From JALNZF01 sp964447405 (GTDB lineage Bacteria; Nitrospirota; UBA9217), in the NCBI GenBank assembly GCA_964447405.1, contig CAYUSP010000002.1:186001-250000 (forward strand): a DNA stretch of 64,000 nucleotides, in the 5' to 3' direction. Shown here in pieces: positions 1 through 8,135 of the stretch. The translations under genes were made by a program, and so were the position numbers. How positions within the stretch are numbered: position 1 is the stretch's first letter; each line of letters opens with the position of its first letter. The notes below the pieces were generated by a model. It was not told the origin of the DNA and made no database searches. It saw nothing but the letters and a program-made list of their open reading frames with translations.

Positions 1-1
1 T

Positions 2-355
2 GAATGTGTCAGGATGGATTTGTGCGAGTTGGACGAGTCGGGCAGAAGAAAGCCGAAGCCGGTAGCGGGATCTGAATACACCATCCCCGCGGATGTGGTG
101 ATCATCGCCGTCGGCACGGGCGCAAATCCGTTGATCGCGCAAAGCACGAAGAATCTTACGGCGACCAAGCACAAGTATATCGTTGCGGATGAGGAAACGG
201 GGAAGACAAGCCTGCAGGGTGTGTACGCTGGCGGCGATATCGTGACGGGCGCAGCAACTGTCATCTCCGCCATGGGCGCCGGCAGGAAGGCGGCGAAGGC
301 GATCCATGAATATCTGATGACACCGCCCCTCACGCGGGAAAAAACCTCAGGGTAG
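2..355 (+). CDS. Glutamate synthase small subunit / NfnB-type flavoprotein, 3' end
   Basis: Only the C-terminal part is present. The reading frame is open from base 2 and enters from outside the window, so the ATG at 14 is internal. The residues match the end of the NAD(P)H-dependent glutamate synthase beta-chain family, which includes NfnB and GltD. Visible are a VGTGANP stretch in the nucleotide-binding domain and, further on, the GVYAGGDIVTGAATVISAMG segment, the second FAD-contacting GD motif followed by the glycine/alanine-rich helix. Family members pass electrons between NAD(P)H and a partner through FAD. Which partner applies (GltB or NfnA) cannot be told from this fragment. A clear terminator follows. 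Confidence 0.85.
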   Translation, partial: ECVRMDLCELDESGRRKPKPVAGSEYTIPADVVIIAVGTGANPLIAQSTKNLTATKHKYIVADEETGKTSLQGVYAGGDIVTGAATVISAMGAGRKAAKAIHEYLMTPPLTREKTSG

Positions 356-386
356 AACCTGCATCGAGATTGATTGCGGAGAAATA

Positions 387-421
387 AAATCCCCTGATGG
401 AATATATTCAGGGGATTTTGT
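387..421 (+). terminator. Rho-independent terminator after the NfnB/GltD-like gene
   Basis: Perfect 12-base inverted repeat AAAATCCCCTGA / TCAGGGGATTTT with a 10-base loop, 31 bases after the stop codon. The arm ends in TTTT and is followed by more T-rich sequence. It ends the upstream transcription unit before the insertion element. Confidence 0.85.
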
Positions 422-584
422 GGTTTTGGATCTGACGCAGTGTTTGTATTAAGTACACCTCCCATGAATAGCCTTTTGTCAAGGTCGCATCAGGGATTAG
501 TGCCTATCCGTTTATTTATTCGTTCATACCTCTCAGCAGCCTTGTAAGAGTAACCGGATGAACAGGGAGTCAGCCATCCTCCCA

Positions 585-711
585 TTCGGGTTCACCCTCT
601 CGGTGACCCACCTTACTGATACTGATGGCACGCCCAATCTACTAAGCCGGTCTTTTCGACCAAGGTGTATCTGCGGGCTGTGCCAAACCGTTGATCCCTG
701 AATTACCGGTT
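585..711 (-). ncRNA. Candidate bridge RNA region of the IS110 element
   Basis: Directly downstream of the transposase gene is a compact set of possible stem-loops: GGGTtCACC/GGTGACCC at about 588-609, GGTC-ttttc-GACC at 649-661, and AACCG/CGGTT at 686-711. IS110-family elements encode a structured bridge RNA in a non-coding end, and in the IS1111 subgroup it lies 3' of the transposase. That placement would fit. Fold and boundaries are inferred by eye only. Confidence 0.35.
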
Positions 712-747
712 CATCTCTGATAGGGCTGGCTACGCGTCGTTTCTGAT

Positions 748-1776
748 CTAATGGGCTTGTAGCAGCCTGGCATCATAAGCCCGACGATCACGAAGAACAT
801 AAAAAACAATCTCCATAATTTTACGCGCCAAGCCGACCAGTGCCGTTTTAAATCCTCTTCTTTTTGCAATGCGCTGGTGCCAGTGTTGCAATGGTTTACT
901 TTCGGTATTCTTACTTCTAAGTATCGCGTGGGCGCTTAAGACAGCGACTCGCCTTACCTCAGCGCGCCCTTCACGGGTTATATGCCCATAATCGGCTCGT
1001 TCTCCGCTGCTCCGCACGCTCGGGACCAAGCCGCAGTAACTGGTCAGTTGCTTTGCTCGCTGAAACCTCTTTATCGTCGAAACTGCCGCATAGACGGTCT
1101 TGGAAGCTACTTCCCCGATCCCGGGAATGCTCTTGAGCAAGTCTATATCTTCGTTCCGATATTCTTTGAGGGTAGTATCCAGTTCCTTTTGCTGTTTTTG
1201 AAGCTCAGCGATTGATCGTTCATAACATGCTGCCACGGTAGTCAAATGAGCAGGAACGTTCTTGTTCTTCCGGAGATGATCAAATATGTCTCCGTTTCGA
1301 AAGACTCTTGCTGAAAGCTTGATGCCTTCCTGCCTGAGCATCCCGCGAAAGTGATTCATCAGGCTCGTTGCGCTTTTGATGAGCTGGTAGCGTGATCGCA
1401 GAAGATCCCGTAACTCTCGGCTTTCACCTTCGGCGACATGGATTCTTCTGGGCAACCCATCCATGCGAAGAAGATCAGCCAGTATTTTAGCGTCGACCTT
1501 ATCTGTCTTCCTCTTACTCTCGGCAATCAGCTTTACCTTGTGCGGATTGACGACATAAACAACGATACCTAATTTAGTGATTACATCATGGATCCAGCGT
1601 GTGTGGCCGCCGGCTTCAACAGCAACACGGACAGGTTTCTTCGACCATGGCCTGAAATAGTGTCGGTAACTATCCTTGTCTGTGAGGATCTCTTTGGTCT
1701 CTATCTTCTTGCCACGACCATCAATCACGTGCACAAAACTGCTCTTGCTAGCGACATCCAGTCCAATGTAGTACAT
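748..1776 (-). CDS. IS110-family transposase (RuvC-like DEDD recombinase)
   Basis: About 342 residues, normal for the family. The N-terminal DEDD_Tnp_IS110 domain opens with IGLDVASK and gives D7, E54 (VEAGG) and the pair D92/D95 (KTDKVDA) as candidate metal-binding residues. A helical middle region leads to the C-terminal Transposase_20 domain with a helix-hairpin-helix IPGIG motif and the SVRSSGE segment that carries the family's conserved serine. An in-frame GTG lies three codons upstream, but AGGAGG sits directly against it. The same Shine-Dalgarno is 8 bases from the ATG at 1776, so I start there. The gene looks intact and the element may be active. Confidence 0.93.
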   Translation of the reverse strand: MYYIGLDVASKSSFVHVIDGRGKKIETKEILTDKDSYRHYFRPWSKKPVRVAVEAGGHTRWIHDVITKLGIVVYVVNPHKVKLIAESKRKTDKVDAKILADLLRMDGLPRRIHVAEGESRELRDLLRSRYQLIKSATSLMNHFRGMLRQEGIKLSARVFRNGDIFDHLRKNKNVPAHLTTVAACYERSIAELQKQQKELDTTLKEYRNEDIDLLKSIPGIGEVASKTVYAAVSTIKRFQRAKQLTSYCGLVPSVRSSGERADYGHITREGRAEVRRVAVLSAHAILRSKNTESKPLQHWHQRIAKRRGFKTALVGLARKIMEIVFYVLRDRRAYDARLLQAH

Positions 1777-2023
1777 AGTAGCCACCTCCTCATGTGATTA
1801 AACGCATCTAATCAGAGGGTAGCACTATCCATGGGTTTTGCTTCTATTCATAGTATCTACAAGTATAGAATTTCAATTAGACGAAATAATCATCAAATAC
1901 AGGTTGTAAATTGGACATGAACACGGCGGTCACTCGCCCTTTTTTGGCGCGTCGCTTTGGACGCGCAGGTTATAAGCAGTATATCAGTTTCACGAGACTA
2001 CACAAGTTGAGATCAAACTTCTG

Positions 2024-3337
2024 TCAGCTTAAGCGGCTCATCACTAAAGACAATAACTGATCACTAAATTCAGAAACCATTGGAGTTGTCACCGTAAGAT
2101 GCGAGCATACCTTATCGGACAATTCGGTTTTAGTATAATTAATGCCATTTCTCGATATCACATCTCCGTTAATCACAATATTGCCACCTGCTCCAAAAAT
2201 AGATTTGAGCGTATCTTCTGGATATAGATGTTCAATCCCGTTCTGTGACCAGACAACAACGTTCTCTTCCGGAAGCCCCATAGAAACTAATGTCTGCTTC
2301 AATCCGGTTCCATGAATTGAATCAACAACAGCAATTAAGCGCTCTCGGTAAGGACTTCGCTGAATATCTGTGAGCAGGTTACGGGCTGTATTCAATATTT
2401 CCTTAATCCGGTTGTCAGAATTAGCATTAATGATACTAAACTGATGGTTTGGAAATTGCAATGACAACACTCTACTTATAAAAGCGTGGTCTGTCTTTCC
2501 TTCTACTAGGACTATTAATGATGGTAGATATAATGTTTCGAACCTATTGCCTAGAAGAAAGAAATGGATTTTGTTAAACTCCGAAAGGGTCTCGACTCGT
2601 CGAACATGTATAACATCACCGCTCTTTTCTACCGTGTAATTATTGGATAAATGATTACGATCAAGAAAAATAGTAGAGTGAGTAGCAAATACAAGCGTTT
2701 TGATATGCGGGAAATACTTTGCCCGATGTGCTCGATCAAATAAAAAATCAGCAAGTATCCCCTGAGCTTCGGGGCTAATTCCGAGTTCGGGCTCGTCTAT
2801 TAGATAAGTATCGTACGCCGTATCCAGCAGGCTCGTGACAATCGTCGTAATCAATCTAAAACCAGAGCTTGTAAATGATATATTATGTCCACCACACGAT
2901 ATGTATTTTTGAGACATTGAATTGTCATCAACTGTTTGCCGAATTTCTAGGTTTACGCCCAGCAGAATATTAACGATTTCCTTTAGGCGAGCGCGCTCAT
3001 CGTCCGACAGTTCGGCGATGGCCTGCTGAAGATTGACTGGGGAGTTGTCAAAGTTTTGCTGTTGGCGTTGCCATTGCTCTAAGAACTGACGCCATCTTTC
3101 AGCCTTCCGATTCTTATTTGGCGTGTAATAGCCAAGAAGATTGAAATTCTGATATCGAGCGGGGCCGAGATAGGACGCGTTCTGGCCCCATTGCTGCGTA
3201 AGCGACTTCAGAAGGAACGATTTGCCACAGTTATTCGGCCCAACCAGCACTGAATACTCGGAGTCTTTAACTTGACTTAGTATTGGCGCAGACGCGTCCG
3301 AAAGGTGCGTTCCAGGGCGTTGATCATAAAGGTACAC
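2024..3337 (-). CDS. OLD-like protein: ABC-type ATPase with C-terminal TOPRIM domain
   Basis: About 437 residues. An SMC/ABC-type ATPase comes first: Walker A GPNNCGKS near residue 35, a signature-like SSGFRL loop, Walker B YLIDEPELG and an ATHS switch histidine. A TOPRIM-like segment follows, with LVEGKTD (acidic metal site) and AVVDS. This order is that of OLD-family nucleases, which act in phage defence and DNA metabolism. No UvrD-like partner lies next to it, so it is not a Gabija pair. I use the GTG at 3337 because AGGAGG lies nine bases upstream; an open extension to 3385 has no ribosome-binding site. It follows the restriction genes on the same strand after a 145-base gap, and its base composition is AT-richer than the metabolic genes. 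Confidence 0.78.
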   Translation of the reverse strand: MYLYDQRPGTHLSDASAPILSQVKDSEYSVLVGPNNCGKSFLLKSLTQQWGQNASYLGPARYQNFNLLGYYTPNKNRKAERWRQFLEQWQRQQQNFDNSPVNLQQAIAELSDDERARLKEIVNILLGVNLEIRQTVDDNSMSQKYISCGGHNISFTSSGFRLITTIVTSLLDTAYDTYLIDEPELGISPEAQGILADFLFDRAHRAKYFPHIKTLVFATHSTIFLDRNHLSNNYTVEKSGDVIHVRRVETLSEFNKIHFFLLGNRFETLYLPSLIVLVEGKTDHAFISRVLSLQFPNHQFSIINANSDNRIKEILNTARNLLTDIQRSPYRERLIAVVDSIHGTGLKQTLVSMGLPEENVVVWSQNGIEHLYPEDTLKSIFGAGGNIVINGDVISRNGINYTKTELSDKVCSHLTVTTPMVSEFSDQLLSLVMSRLS

Positions 3338-3482
3338 GATGGTATTCCTCCTGATTAGATAACACGCGGGTGAGCCACGTGGCAACGCCCCGTTGGTTAA
3401 TAGCTGCTAGTTGGAATCAGCTTATAAGCAAACAGATAAGTGTAGTGGCTTGTACAATAAAAGCGGACGCTGAACTGGGTTA

Positions 3483-4133
3483 TTATTCTTGACTTGGAAT
3501 TGGAAATATTCCGCCTGTCAGGGAGGGGCGAGATCGAAAATACTCTTTAATATCGTTCCTAATTTGATCGATGGTTTCCGTGCGTTGACGACACTTCGCG
3601 GCCCATGCTCGACCGGGATGCAAAACATCCCACCTAGAACAAAAACCCTCATATCTGCCCTTACCAGGATCGTGATTTCCGAATCCATCAACTAGAGTAT
3701 TCCATATTGGTGAAAACTTAGCGATAAGCAGAGATTCGCCGAGGGGGATCCATATATCATCCACGACTAAATATCGGCAATAAAAATCCTCGACTTTGAG
3801 GTTGGTAGCTACATTAACACTTTCAGCGTGCTCAGCGAGACGATTAAACAGGGCTAATGTCGGTTTATTGTCCAAACCGAACCCTCCTTTTCGTGCGCCA
3901 GCAGGTATCGCCTTGCCGACATAAATGGGTGCTTTGAGTTTCCCCCGCTTGTTTAATTGAGCGAGCGGGCGGTAAACATCAACAGCGCCAGCATAATATA
4001 ATGCGTAAATACCGGCACCCTTGAATTTTTTCAGTGCTGTCAGGGGAACAGCAACGCTTGACAATAATGCCTCAGCCACAGACACGCCGAGATTCTTTTT
4101 ATCAAGTGGATTATATGGGGTCAGCTCGCTCAA
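3483..4133 (-). CDS. Eco29kI-family type II restriction endonuclease (GIY-YIG)
   Basis: Resembles the Eco29kI family, GIY-YIG nucleases that cut at an m5C-protected palindrome. Visible features are GAGIYALYY and PIYVGKA (the two GIY-YIG strands), an arginine and histidine in FNRLAEHAES, and GESLLI..FSPIWN, which carries the conserved Glu and the C-terminal Asn. The frame is open to 4268, but that part lies inside the methyltransferase gene and its Arg/Cys/Ser-rich residues look like an out-of-frame shadow. I propose the TTG at 4133, which overlaps the methyltransferase TGA (ATTGA), so translation would be coupled. Conserved sequence starts a few residues later at TPYNPLD. The start remains uncertain, the family call is fairly firm. 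Confidence 0.78.
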   Translation of the reverse strand: MSELTPYNPLDKKNLGVSVAEALLSSVAVPLTALKKFKGAGIYALYYAGAVDVYRPLAQLNKRGKLKAPIYVGKAIPAGARKGGFGLDNKPTLALFNRLAEHAESVNVATNLKVEDFYCRYLVVDDIWIPLGESLLIAKFSPIWNTLVDGFGNHDPGKGRYEGFCSRWDVLHPGRAWAAKCRQRTETIDQIRNDIKEYFRSRPSLTGGIFPIPSQE

Positions 4134-5347
4134 TGGCTTCCACTCACTATTCGTTGACGTAGAAAATCCGTGTGGCTTGCGATGAGTTTTTCGACTACAC
4201 TGGATGCCACGATATGAGCCAAGGCAACAGGAACAGCGTTTCCGAGCTGGCGCATTGTTTCGGTCCATGTTCCGTGAAAAACATAACCATCGGGGAACGT
4301 CTGGAGGCGAGCCGATTCCCGAACAGTGAAATATCTAAAGTTTCCATTATCCTTAATCATCATGTTTTCACCACCTGGAACACCGTGATCTCCGGCCTTA
4401 AGCGTCTTAGCCGGCATATCCAGAGAGCTTCCCGTATGACCCGGGTATGCTTTCGCACCAGACTGAAATCGATGGTTATAGTATTGGGACTCAAATGTTC
4501 TTTCAGGATCGGGAAGGCCAATTAAAGCATCACGCACGGTGCGCCATGGTTGTTGTTTCATTGATTTATCGGTATCGCGTAAGCGTTTAATCCGCGCTTC
4601 ATATATACTGGGCAATAAAGGTCGTCTGCGTCGGGCAATCTCATGCTTGTCCCAATATTGACCGCTCACCCACTGATCATGTAGCAACACGTCGAGGGAA
4701 TGTGTTTCGTCTGGGAAATTCCAGTGAATTCCCTGGTTGTCCCTAAAGCCGACAATGAAGACTCGCTCCCTTTTTTGCGGCACGCCAAAATCAGCCGCAT
4801 TGACCAGCGTGGGGACCACATTATAGGCCAAATATCCGCCACGATGCATTCGACCACTTGTTTTTTCAGACTGTAGTCTCCGGAAATGACCTTGCCACAC
4901 TTCATTCTTACGCTTCGCGACTTCGGGGAACTCTAACTGAAGAAGAATATATTGATAGTAATTAGCGAAAGTTGGACGCGTAAGACCTTTCACGTTCTCT
5001 ATGATAAATGCGCGCGGTCTTAGCTTTCGAATAACATCAATAGCGGCGGGAAACATGTCGCGTTCATCGTTATACGCCTTATGTTTACCGCCCATTGAAA
5101 AAGGCTGGCAGGGAGGACCGCCCGCAACAAGTTCGATTCCAACGGGCAATGTCGAAAAGTCAAAGGTTCGTACATCGGATTCCGAAAGCGCCCAATCGGA
5201 TACAAGCGGGTAACCCCTATGTTGATTTTCTCTTATAGTGTCGCACGACCATTTATCCCATTCTACAACCGCGACATGCTCGAATCCAGCGAGACGGATT
5301 CCCAAACCCAGCCCACCGGCTCCCGCGAACAATTCGACCGATTTCAT
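4130..5347 (-). CDS. dcm: DNA (cytosine-5-)-methyltransferase
   Basis: Modification enzyme, 405 residues. It has the C5-methyltransferase motifs in order: FAGAGGLGLG (motif I, AdoMet binding), GGPPCQPFS (IV, catalytic Cys), ENVKG (VI), QKRERVF (VIII), a variable target-recognition region, RESARLQTFPD (IX) and QLGNAVPV (X). It should methylate the same site that the adjoining Eco29kI-type enzyme cuts. Its ATG overlaps the vsr stop codon (ATGA), and its own stop overlaps the proposed endonuclease start, so vsr, methyltransferase and endonuclease form one translationally coupled unit. The recognition sequence cannot be read from the protein; CCGCGG, the site of Eco29kI, is only a guess by homology. 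Confidence 0.95.
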   Translation of the reverse strand: MKSVELFAGAGGLGLGIRLAGFEHVAVVEWDKWSCDTIRENQHRGYPLVSDWALSESDVRTFDFSTLPVGIELVAGGPPCQPFSMGGKHKAYNDERDMFPAAIDVIRKLRPRAFIIENVKGLTRPTFANYYQYILLQLEFPEVAKRKNEVWQGHFRRLQSEKTSGRMHRGGYLAYNVVPTLVNAADFGVPQKRERVFIVGFRDNQGIHWNFPDETHSLDVLLHDQWVSGQYWDKHEIARRRRPLLPSIYEARIKRLRDTDKSMKQQPWRTVRDALIGLPDPERTFESQYYNHRFQSGAKAYPGHTGSSLDMPAKTLKAGDHGVPGGENMMIKDNGNFRYFTVRESARLQTFPDGYVFHGTWTETMRQLGNAVPVALAHIVASSVVEKLIASHTDFLRQRIVSGSH

Positions 5348-5769
5348 TTTTTCTCCCGCTCCAGAAAAGCTGCTATTTTCGAGCGCAGCTTAGAAATATC
5401 TTGTAATTGACACTCCCAAATGACAAGCACCTGCCAACCCAATTTACTTAATTTTGTTTGATTTGTCCTGTCTCGCAGTCTGTTTTTTTCAAGCTTAGGA
5501 ATCCAAAAGTTTAGTCGTGATTTCGGTAATCTGGCCAATCTGCAGGTAGAACTTTTATGACGGTGCCAAAAACACCCATGAACAAAGATAACCTTGGATC
5601 TGATGGGAAACACCAAGTCAGGATTGCCCGGTAAATCTCTTCGATGTAAGCGATATCGATAGCCCAGATTATATATCAGACGCCGTACTTTTATTTCAGG
5701 TCGCGTGTCCTTATTGCGGACAAGAGACATTCTTTTACTGCGCTCAGCCTTTGTAAGCGTATCCGTCAA
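5344..5769 (-). CDS. vsr: Very short patch repair endonuclease Vsr
   Basis: Repairs T:G mismatches left when 5-methylcytosine deaminates, by nicking 5' of the T. 141 residues. NPDLVF holds the catalytic Asp near residue 51. VHGCFWHRH carries the catalytic histidines and a zinc Cys, with more zinc ligands in SSTC and in WEC near residue 118. The start is a TTG at 5769: the conserved N-terminal helix (KAERSKRMSLVRNKDTRPE) begins only a few residues later, so the next ATG would delete it. Shine-Dalgarno AAGGA is rather far away. It is the first gene of the restriction-modification unit, as expected for a repair gene paired with an m5C methyltransferase. Confidence 0.92.
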   Translation of the reverse strand: MTDTLTKAERSKRMSLVRNKDTRPEIKVRRLIYNLGYRYRLHRRDLPGNPDLVFPIRSKVIFVHGCFWHRHKSSTCRLARLPKSRLNFWIPKLEKNRLRDRTNQTKLSKLGWQVLVIWECQLQDISKLRSKIAAFLEREKK

Positions 5770-5809
5770 TGTAGCTCAGGTTCCTTGCATCAAATATATA
5801 TGCTACATT
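5768..5809. repeat. 8-bp inverted repeat at the start of vsr
   Basis: AATGTAGC (5768-5775) and GCTACATT (5802-5809) are perfect complements separated by 26 AT-rich bases. The repeat spans the vsr start codon and leader. It could be an operator for autoregulation of the restriction-modification unit, or a structure in the mRNA leader. No controller gene lies nearby. Confidence 0.4.
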
Positions 5810-6230
5810 AAACAGCACTCCTTATCGAAATGCAATCCTTTTTTGAATCGCAATAATCAAGGCTATAAAAAAGATTTGTCAAGCCGCATTGCCCGTCTAT
5901 TCCGAAAACTCAGTGTTAATAGGGCGGAAATTCTGCAAATACTTGCAGTATTGGGCATCATAGAACTCGGGAAATTTCCATCCAGCAAAACACGTTTTTT
6001 CGGACTTAGCAGGGCGGAATATTCGCAAACTCTGTAACAATGTGAGCATAGGATAATTCGAAAAAAAAGGCAATGGCGTTTCAGTGGAGTGTATCTCCAT
6101 ATCAACAAATACGGAATGTAGCTTGATGTGTTTCAAAATTATGAAACCCTAATAACTTCAGCAAGAATCTTGCACGTCACGACTCTATCACAATTTCGAA
6201 AATTCTAATAGCATTTCTCACTCTTTATCA
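5810..6230. other. Gene-free AT-rich spacer with a degenerate direct repeat
   Basis: No open frame here shows family features or a ribosome-binding site. The clearest structure is a degenerate direct repeat about 90 bases apart: AGGGCGGAAATTCTGCAAA at 5921-5939 and AGGGCGGAATATTCGCAAA at 6011-6029. The sequence is AT-rich like the restriction island and probably marks the edge of transferred DNA. Nothing else is identified. Confidence 0.35.
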
Positions 6231-6274
6231 ATTACAAAAACAAAGGCCCGCATCGATCATCCGACACGGGCCTT
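6231..6274 (-). terminator. Rho-independent terminator after fhs
   Basis: On the minus strand, AAGGCCCG / CGGGCCTT pairs perfectly (8 bp, 16-base loop) and is followed by TTGTTTTTG, 35 bases beyond the fhs stop. It ends the formate dehydrogenase-fhs transcription unit. Confidence 0.85.
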
Positions 6275-6309
6275 CTTGAATATTGGATCTCACCTGGCGG
6301 ATCGTGTTC

Positions 6310-8073
6310 CTAGAACACGCCCTTGACCTTGCCTGTCTCCACATCCACATCCACGCGGCGATACGCCGGATCTGATGCTGTTCCGGGCATGAGCGTGATG
6401 GCACCTGCAACCGGCACCACGAAGCCCGCGCCCTTGAAGGTCAAGATGTCGCGGATGCGCAGCCGCCAGCCCTTGGGCACGCCCTTCAGGACAGGGTTGT
6501 CCGTGAGCGACAAATGCGTCTTCACCATGCAGACGCCCATCTTGGCAAGGTCCGGATCAGCGTCAAGCTTCTTGACCTTGGCTTCCGCCTCGGGCGTATA
6601 GTCCACGCCGTCCGCGCCGTACACCTGCGTCGCGATCAGCTCGATGCGTTTCTTGAGAGGATCGGAAAGTTCATACAGGTACTTGAAGTCGTTCTTCTCA
6701 TTGCAGGCGTCGATGACCGCGTCAGCAAACTCGAGCGCTCCGTCGCCGCCCTTTTCCCAGTGGCGGGACAGGGCCACACGGGCGCCGGCAGCCTCCGCCA
6801 GCCTGCGCACTGCCTTGATCTCGTTATCCGTATCCGTGTAAAAAGCATTGATGCAGACAACCGGGTTCATGCCTGACTTCTTCGCGACCTTGATGTGGTG
6901 GATGAGATTATCGCAGCCCTTCTCGACCCATCCCACGTTCTCTCCCTTGTATTCTTCCGGCATGGGTTTGCCCGGAACCGGGATTGGCGCGCCACCGTGG
7001 CACTTGAGCGCGCGGATCGTGGCCACGATCACCGCGGCATGGGGCTTGAGGCCCGACATGCGGCACTTGAGGTTCCAGAACTTTTCGAAACCGATGTCCG
7101 CGGCAAAACCGGACTCGGTCACCACGTAGTCGCCGAGTTTGAGCGCCACGCGGTCCGCGATGATGGATGACTGGCCGATGGCGATGTTGGCGAAGGGACC
7201 GGCATGTACGAACACGGGCTGGCCTTCGATGGTCTGGAGCAAATTCGGGTTCAGGGCCTCGACCATCCAGGCGGTCATGGCGCCGGCAACATCGAGGTCC
7301 TCGGTCGTGACCGGCTTGCCGTCCTTGCTCGTCGCTACCACGATCCTGCCCATGCGCTCGCGCATGTCCTTCAGGTCCTTGGCAACAGCCAGGATGGCCA
7401 TAACTTCCGACGATACGGCGATGGCGAAGCCGGACTTCATCATGAGGCCGTTGGACTTGCCTCCCATGCCGATGATGATCTCACGCATGGATTGAGCACA
7501 GAAGTCCATGATCCATTTCATCTCGACTTGATGCGGGTCGATGTTAAGGCGCTTCAGCTTGCGCTTTGCCATCTGCTCGTCATTGTAGTTGAATTCATGC
7601 TGCATCCGCGAGGTGAGCGCGACCATCGCAAGATTGTGGGCGTTCATGATGGCGTTGATGTCGCCCGTCAGACCGAGGGAGAAGGGCGTGAGCGGGATGA
7701 CCTGCGACAGTCCGCCGCCGGCCGCCGAACCCTTGATGTTCATGGTCGGGCCGCCCGAAGGTTGTCGGATCGCGGCGATCACGTTCTTGCCGCGTTTGCC
7801 CAGGCCCTGGGTGAGGCCGATGGTGGAGGTCGACTTACCCTCGCCGAGCGGCGTGGGCGTAATGGCCGTCACATCGATGTACTTGCCGTCCGGCCTGCCC
7901 TCGAGGCGCTTCAACACCTTTTTGAAGTCCACCTTCGCGATATGGTGGCCATAGGGCAGCAACTCTTCCGCTGTCAGCCCCATCTTGGCCGCGATCTCAG
8001 CGATCGGCCTCATCCTCTTTTCCGAATCTTCCGCGATTTCCCAGTCTGCATGCTTTGTTGGATCCAGTGCCAT
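6310..8073 (-). CDS. fhs: Formate-tetrahydrofolate ligase
   Basis: Makes 10-formyl-THF from formate, ATP and THF, the second step of the methyl branch of the Wood-Ljungdahl pathway. 587 residues, slightly longer than the usual 556-560. The P-loop is PTPLGEGKST near residue 75, followed by the family's RQPSGGPTMNIKGSAAGGG and PFSLGLTGD segments and a C-terminal GITLMPG-like turn (AITLMPGT). The start is supported by GGAGGAGC just before the ATG. It is the last gene of the unit that begins with the formate dehydrogenase subunits, which supply its substrate. The enzyme is expected to be a cytoplasmic tetramer. Confidence 0.97.
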   Translation of the reverse strand: MALDPTKHADWEIAEDSEKRMRPIAEIAAKMGLTAEELLPYGHHIAKVDFKKVLKRLEGRPDGKYIDVTAITPTPLGEGKSTSTIGLTQGLGKRGKNVIAAIRQPSGGPTMNIKGSAAGGGLSQVIPLTPFSLGLTGDINAIMNAHNLAMVALTSRMQHEFNYNDEQMAKRKLKRLNIDPHQVEMKWIMDFCAQSMREIIIGMGGKSNGLMMKSGFAIAVSSEVMAILAVAKDLKDMRERMGRIVVATSKDGKPVTTEDLDVAGAMTAWMVEALNPNLLQTIEGQPVFVHAGPFANIAIGQSSIIADRVALKLGDYVVTESGFAADIGFEKFWNLKCRMSGLKPHAAVIVATIRALKCHGGAPIPVPGKPMPEEYKGENVGWVEKGCDNLIHHIKVAKKSGMNPVVCINAFYTDTDNEIKAVRRLAEAAGARVALSRHWEKGGDGALEFADAVIDACNEKNDFKYLYELSDPLKKRIELIATQVYGADGVDYTPEAEAKVKKLDADPDLAKMGVCMVKTHLSLTDNPVLKGVPKGWRLRIRDILTFKGAGFVVPVAGAITLMPGTASDPAYRRVDVDVETGKVKGVF

Positions 8074-8135
8074 TTTGCTCCTCCTGTAAAATAGAGATTT
8101 AAAAAAAGACGTCTAAATCACCTGAATACCGGGCA

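Larger units (their letters stand above)
585..1830 (-). mobile_element. IS110-family insertion sequence (ends not resolved)
   Basis: The element is defined by its transposase (748-1776) plus non-coding flanks. The gene-free interval 356-747 holds the upstream gene's terminator and then, from about 585, a run of small stem-loops next to the transposase stop. The 5' side (1777-2023) has the ribosome-binding site and no other gene. IS110 elements lack clear terminal inverted repeats and do not make target duplications, so I could not fix the ends by eye. The coordinates are a minimum guess. Confidence 0.4.

Noticed and set aside
4134..4268. N-terminal extension of the Eco29kI-type protein
   Set aside because: It lies inside the methyltransferase gene and has Arg/Cys/Ser-rich shadow composition. 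Homology begins after the methyltransferase stop.
5863..6136. Small minus-strand open frames upstream of vsr
   Set aside because: No ribosome-binding site and low-complexity residues; they arise from the degenerate repeat in AT-rich DNA.
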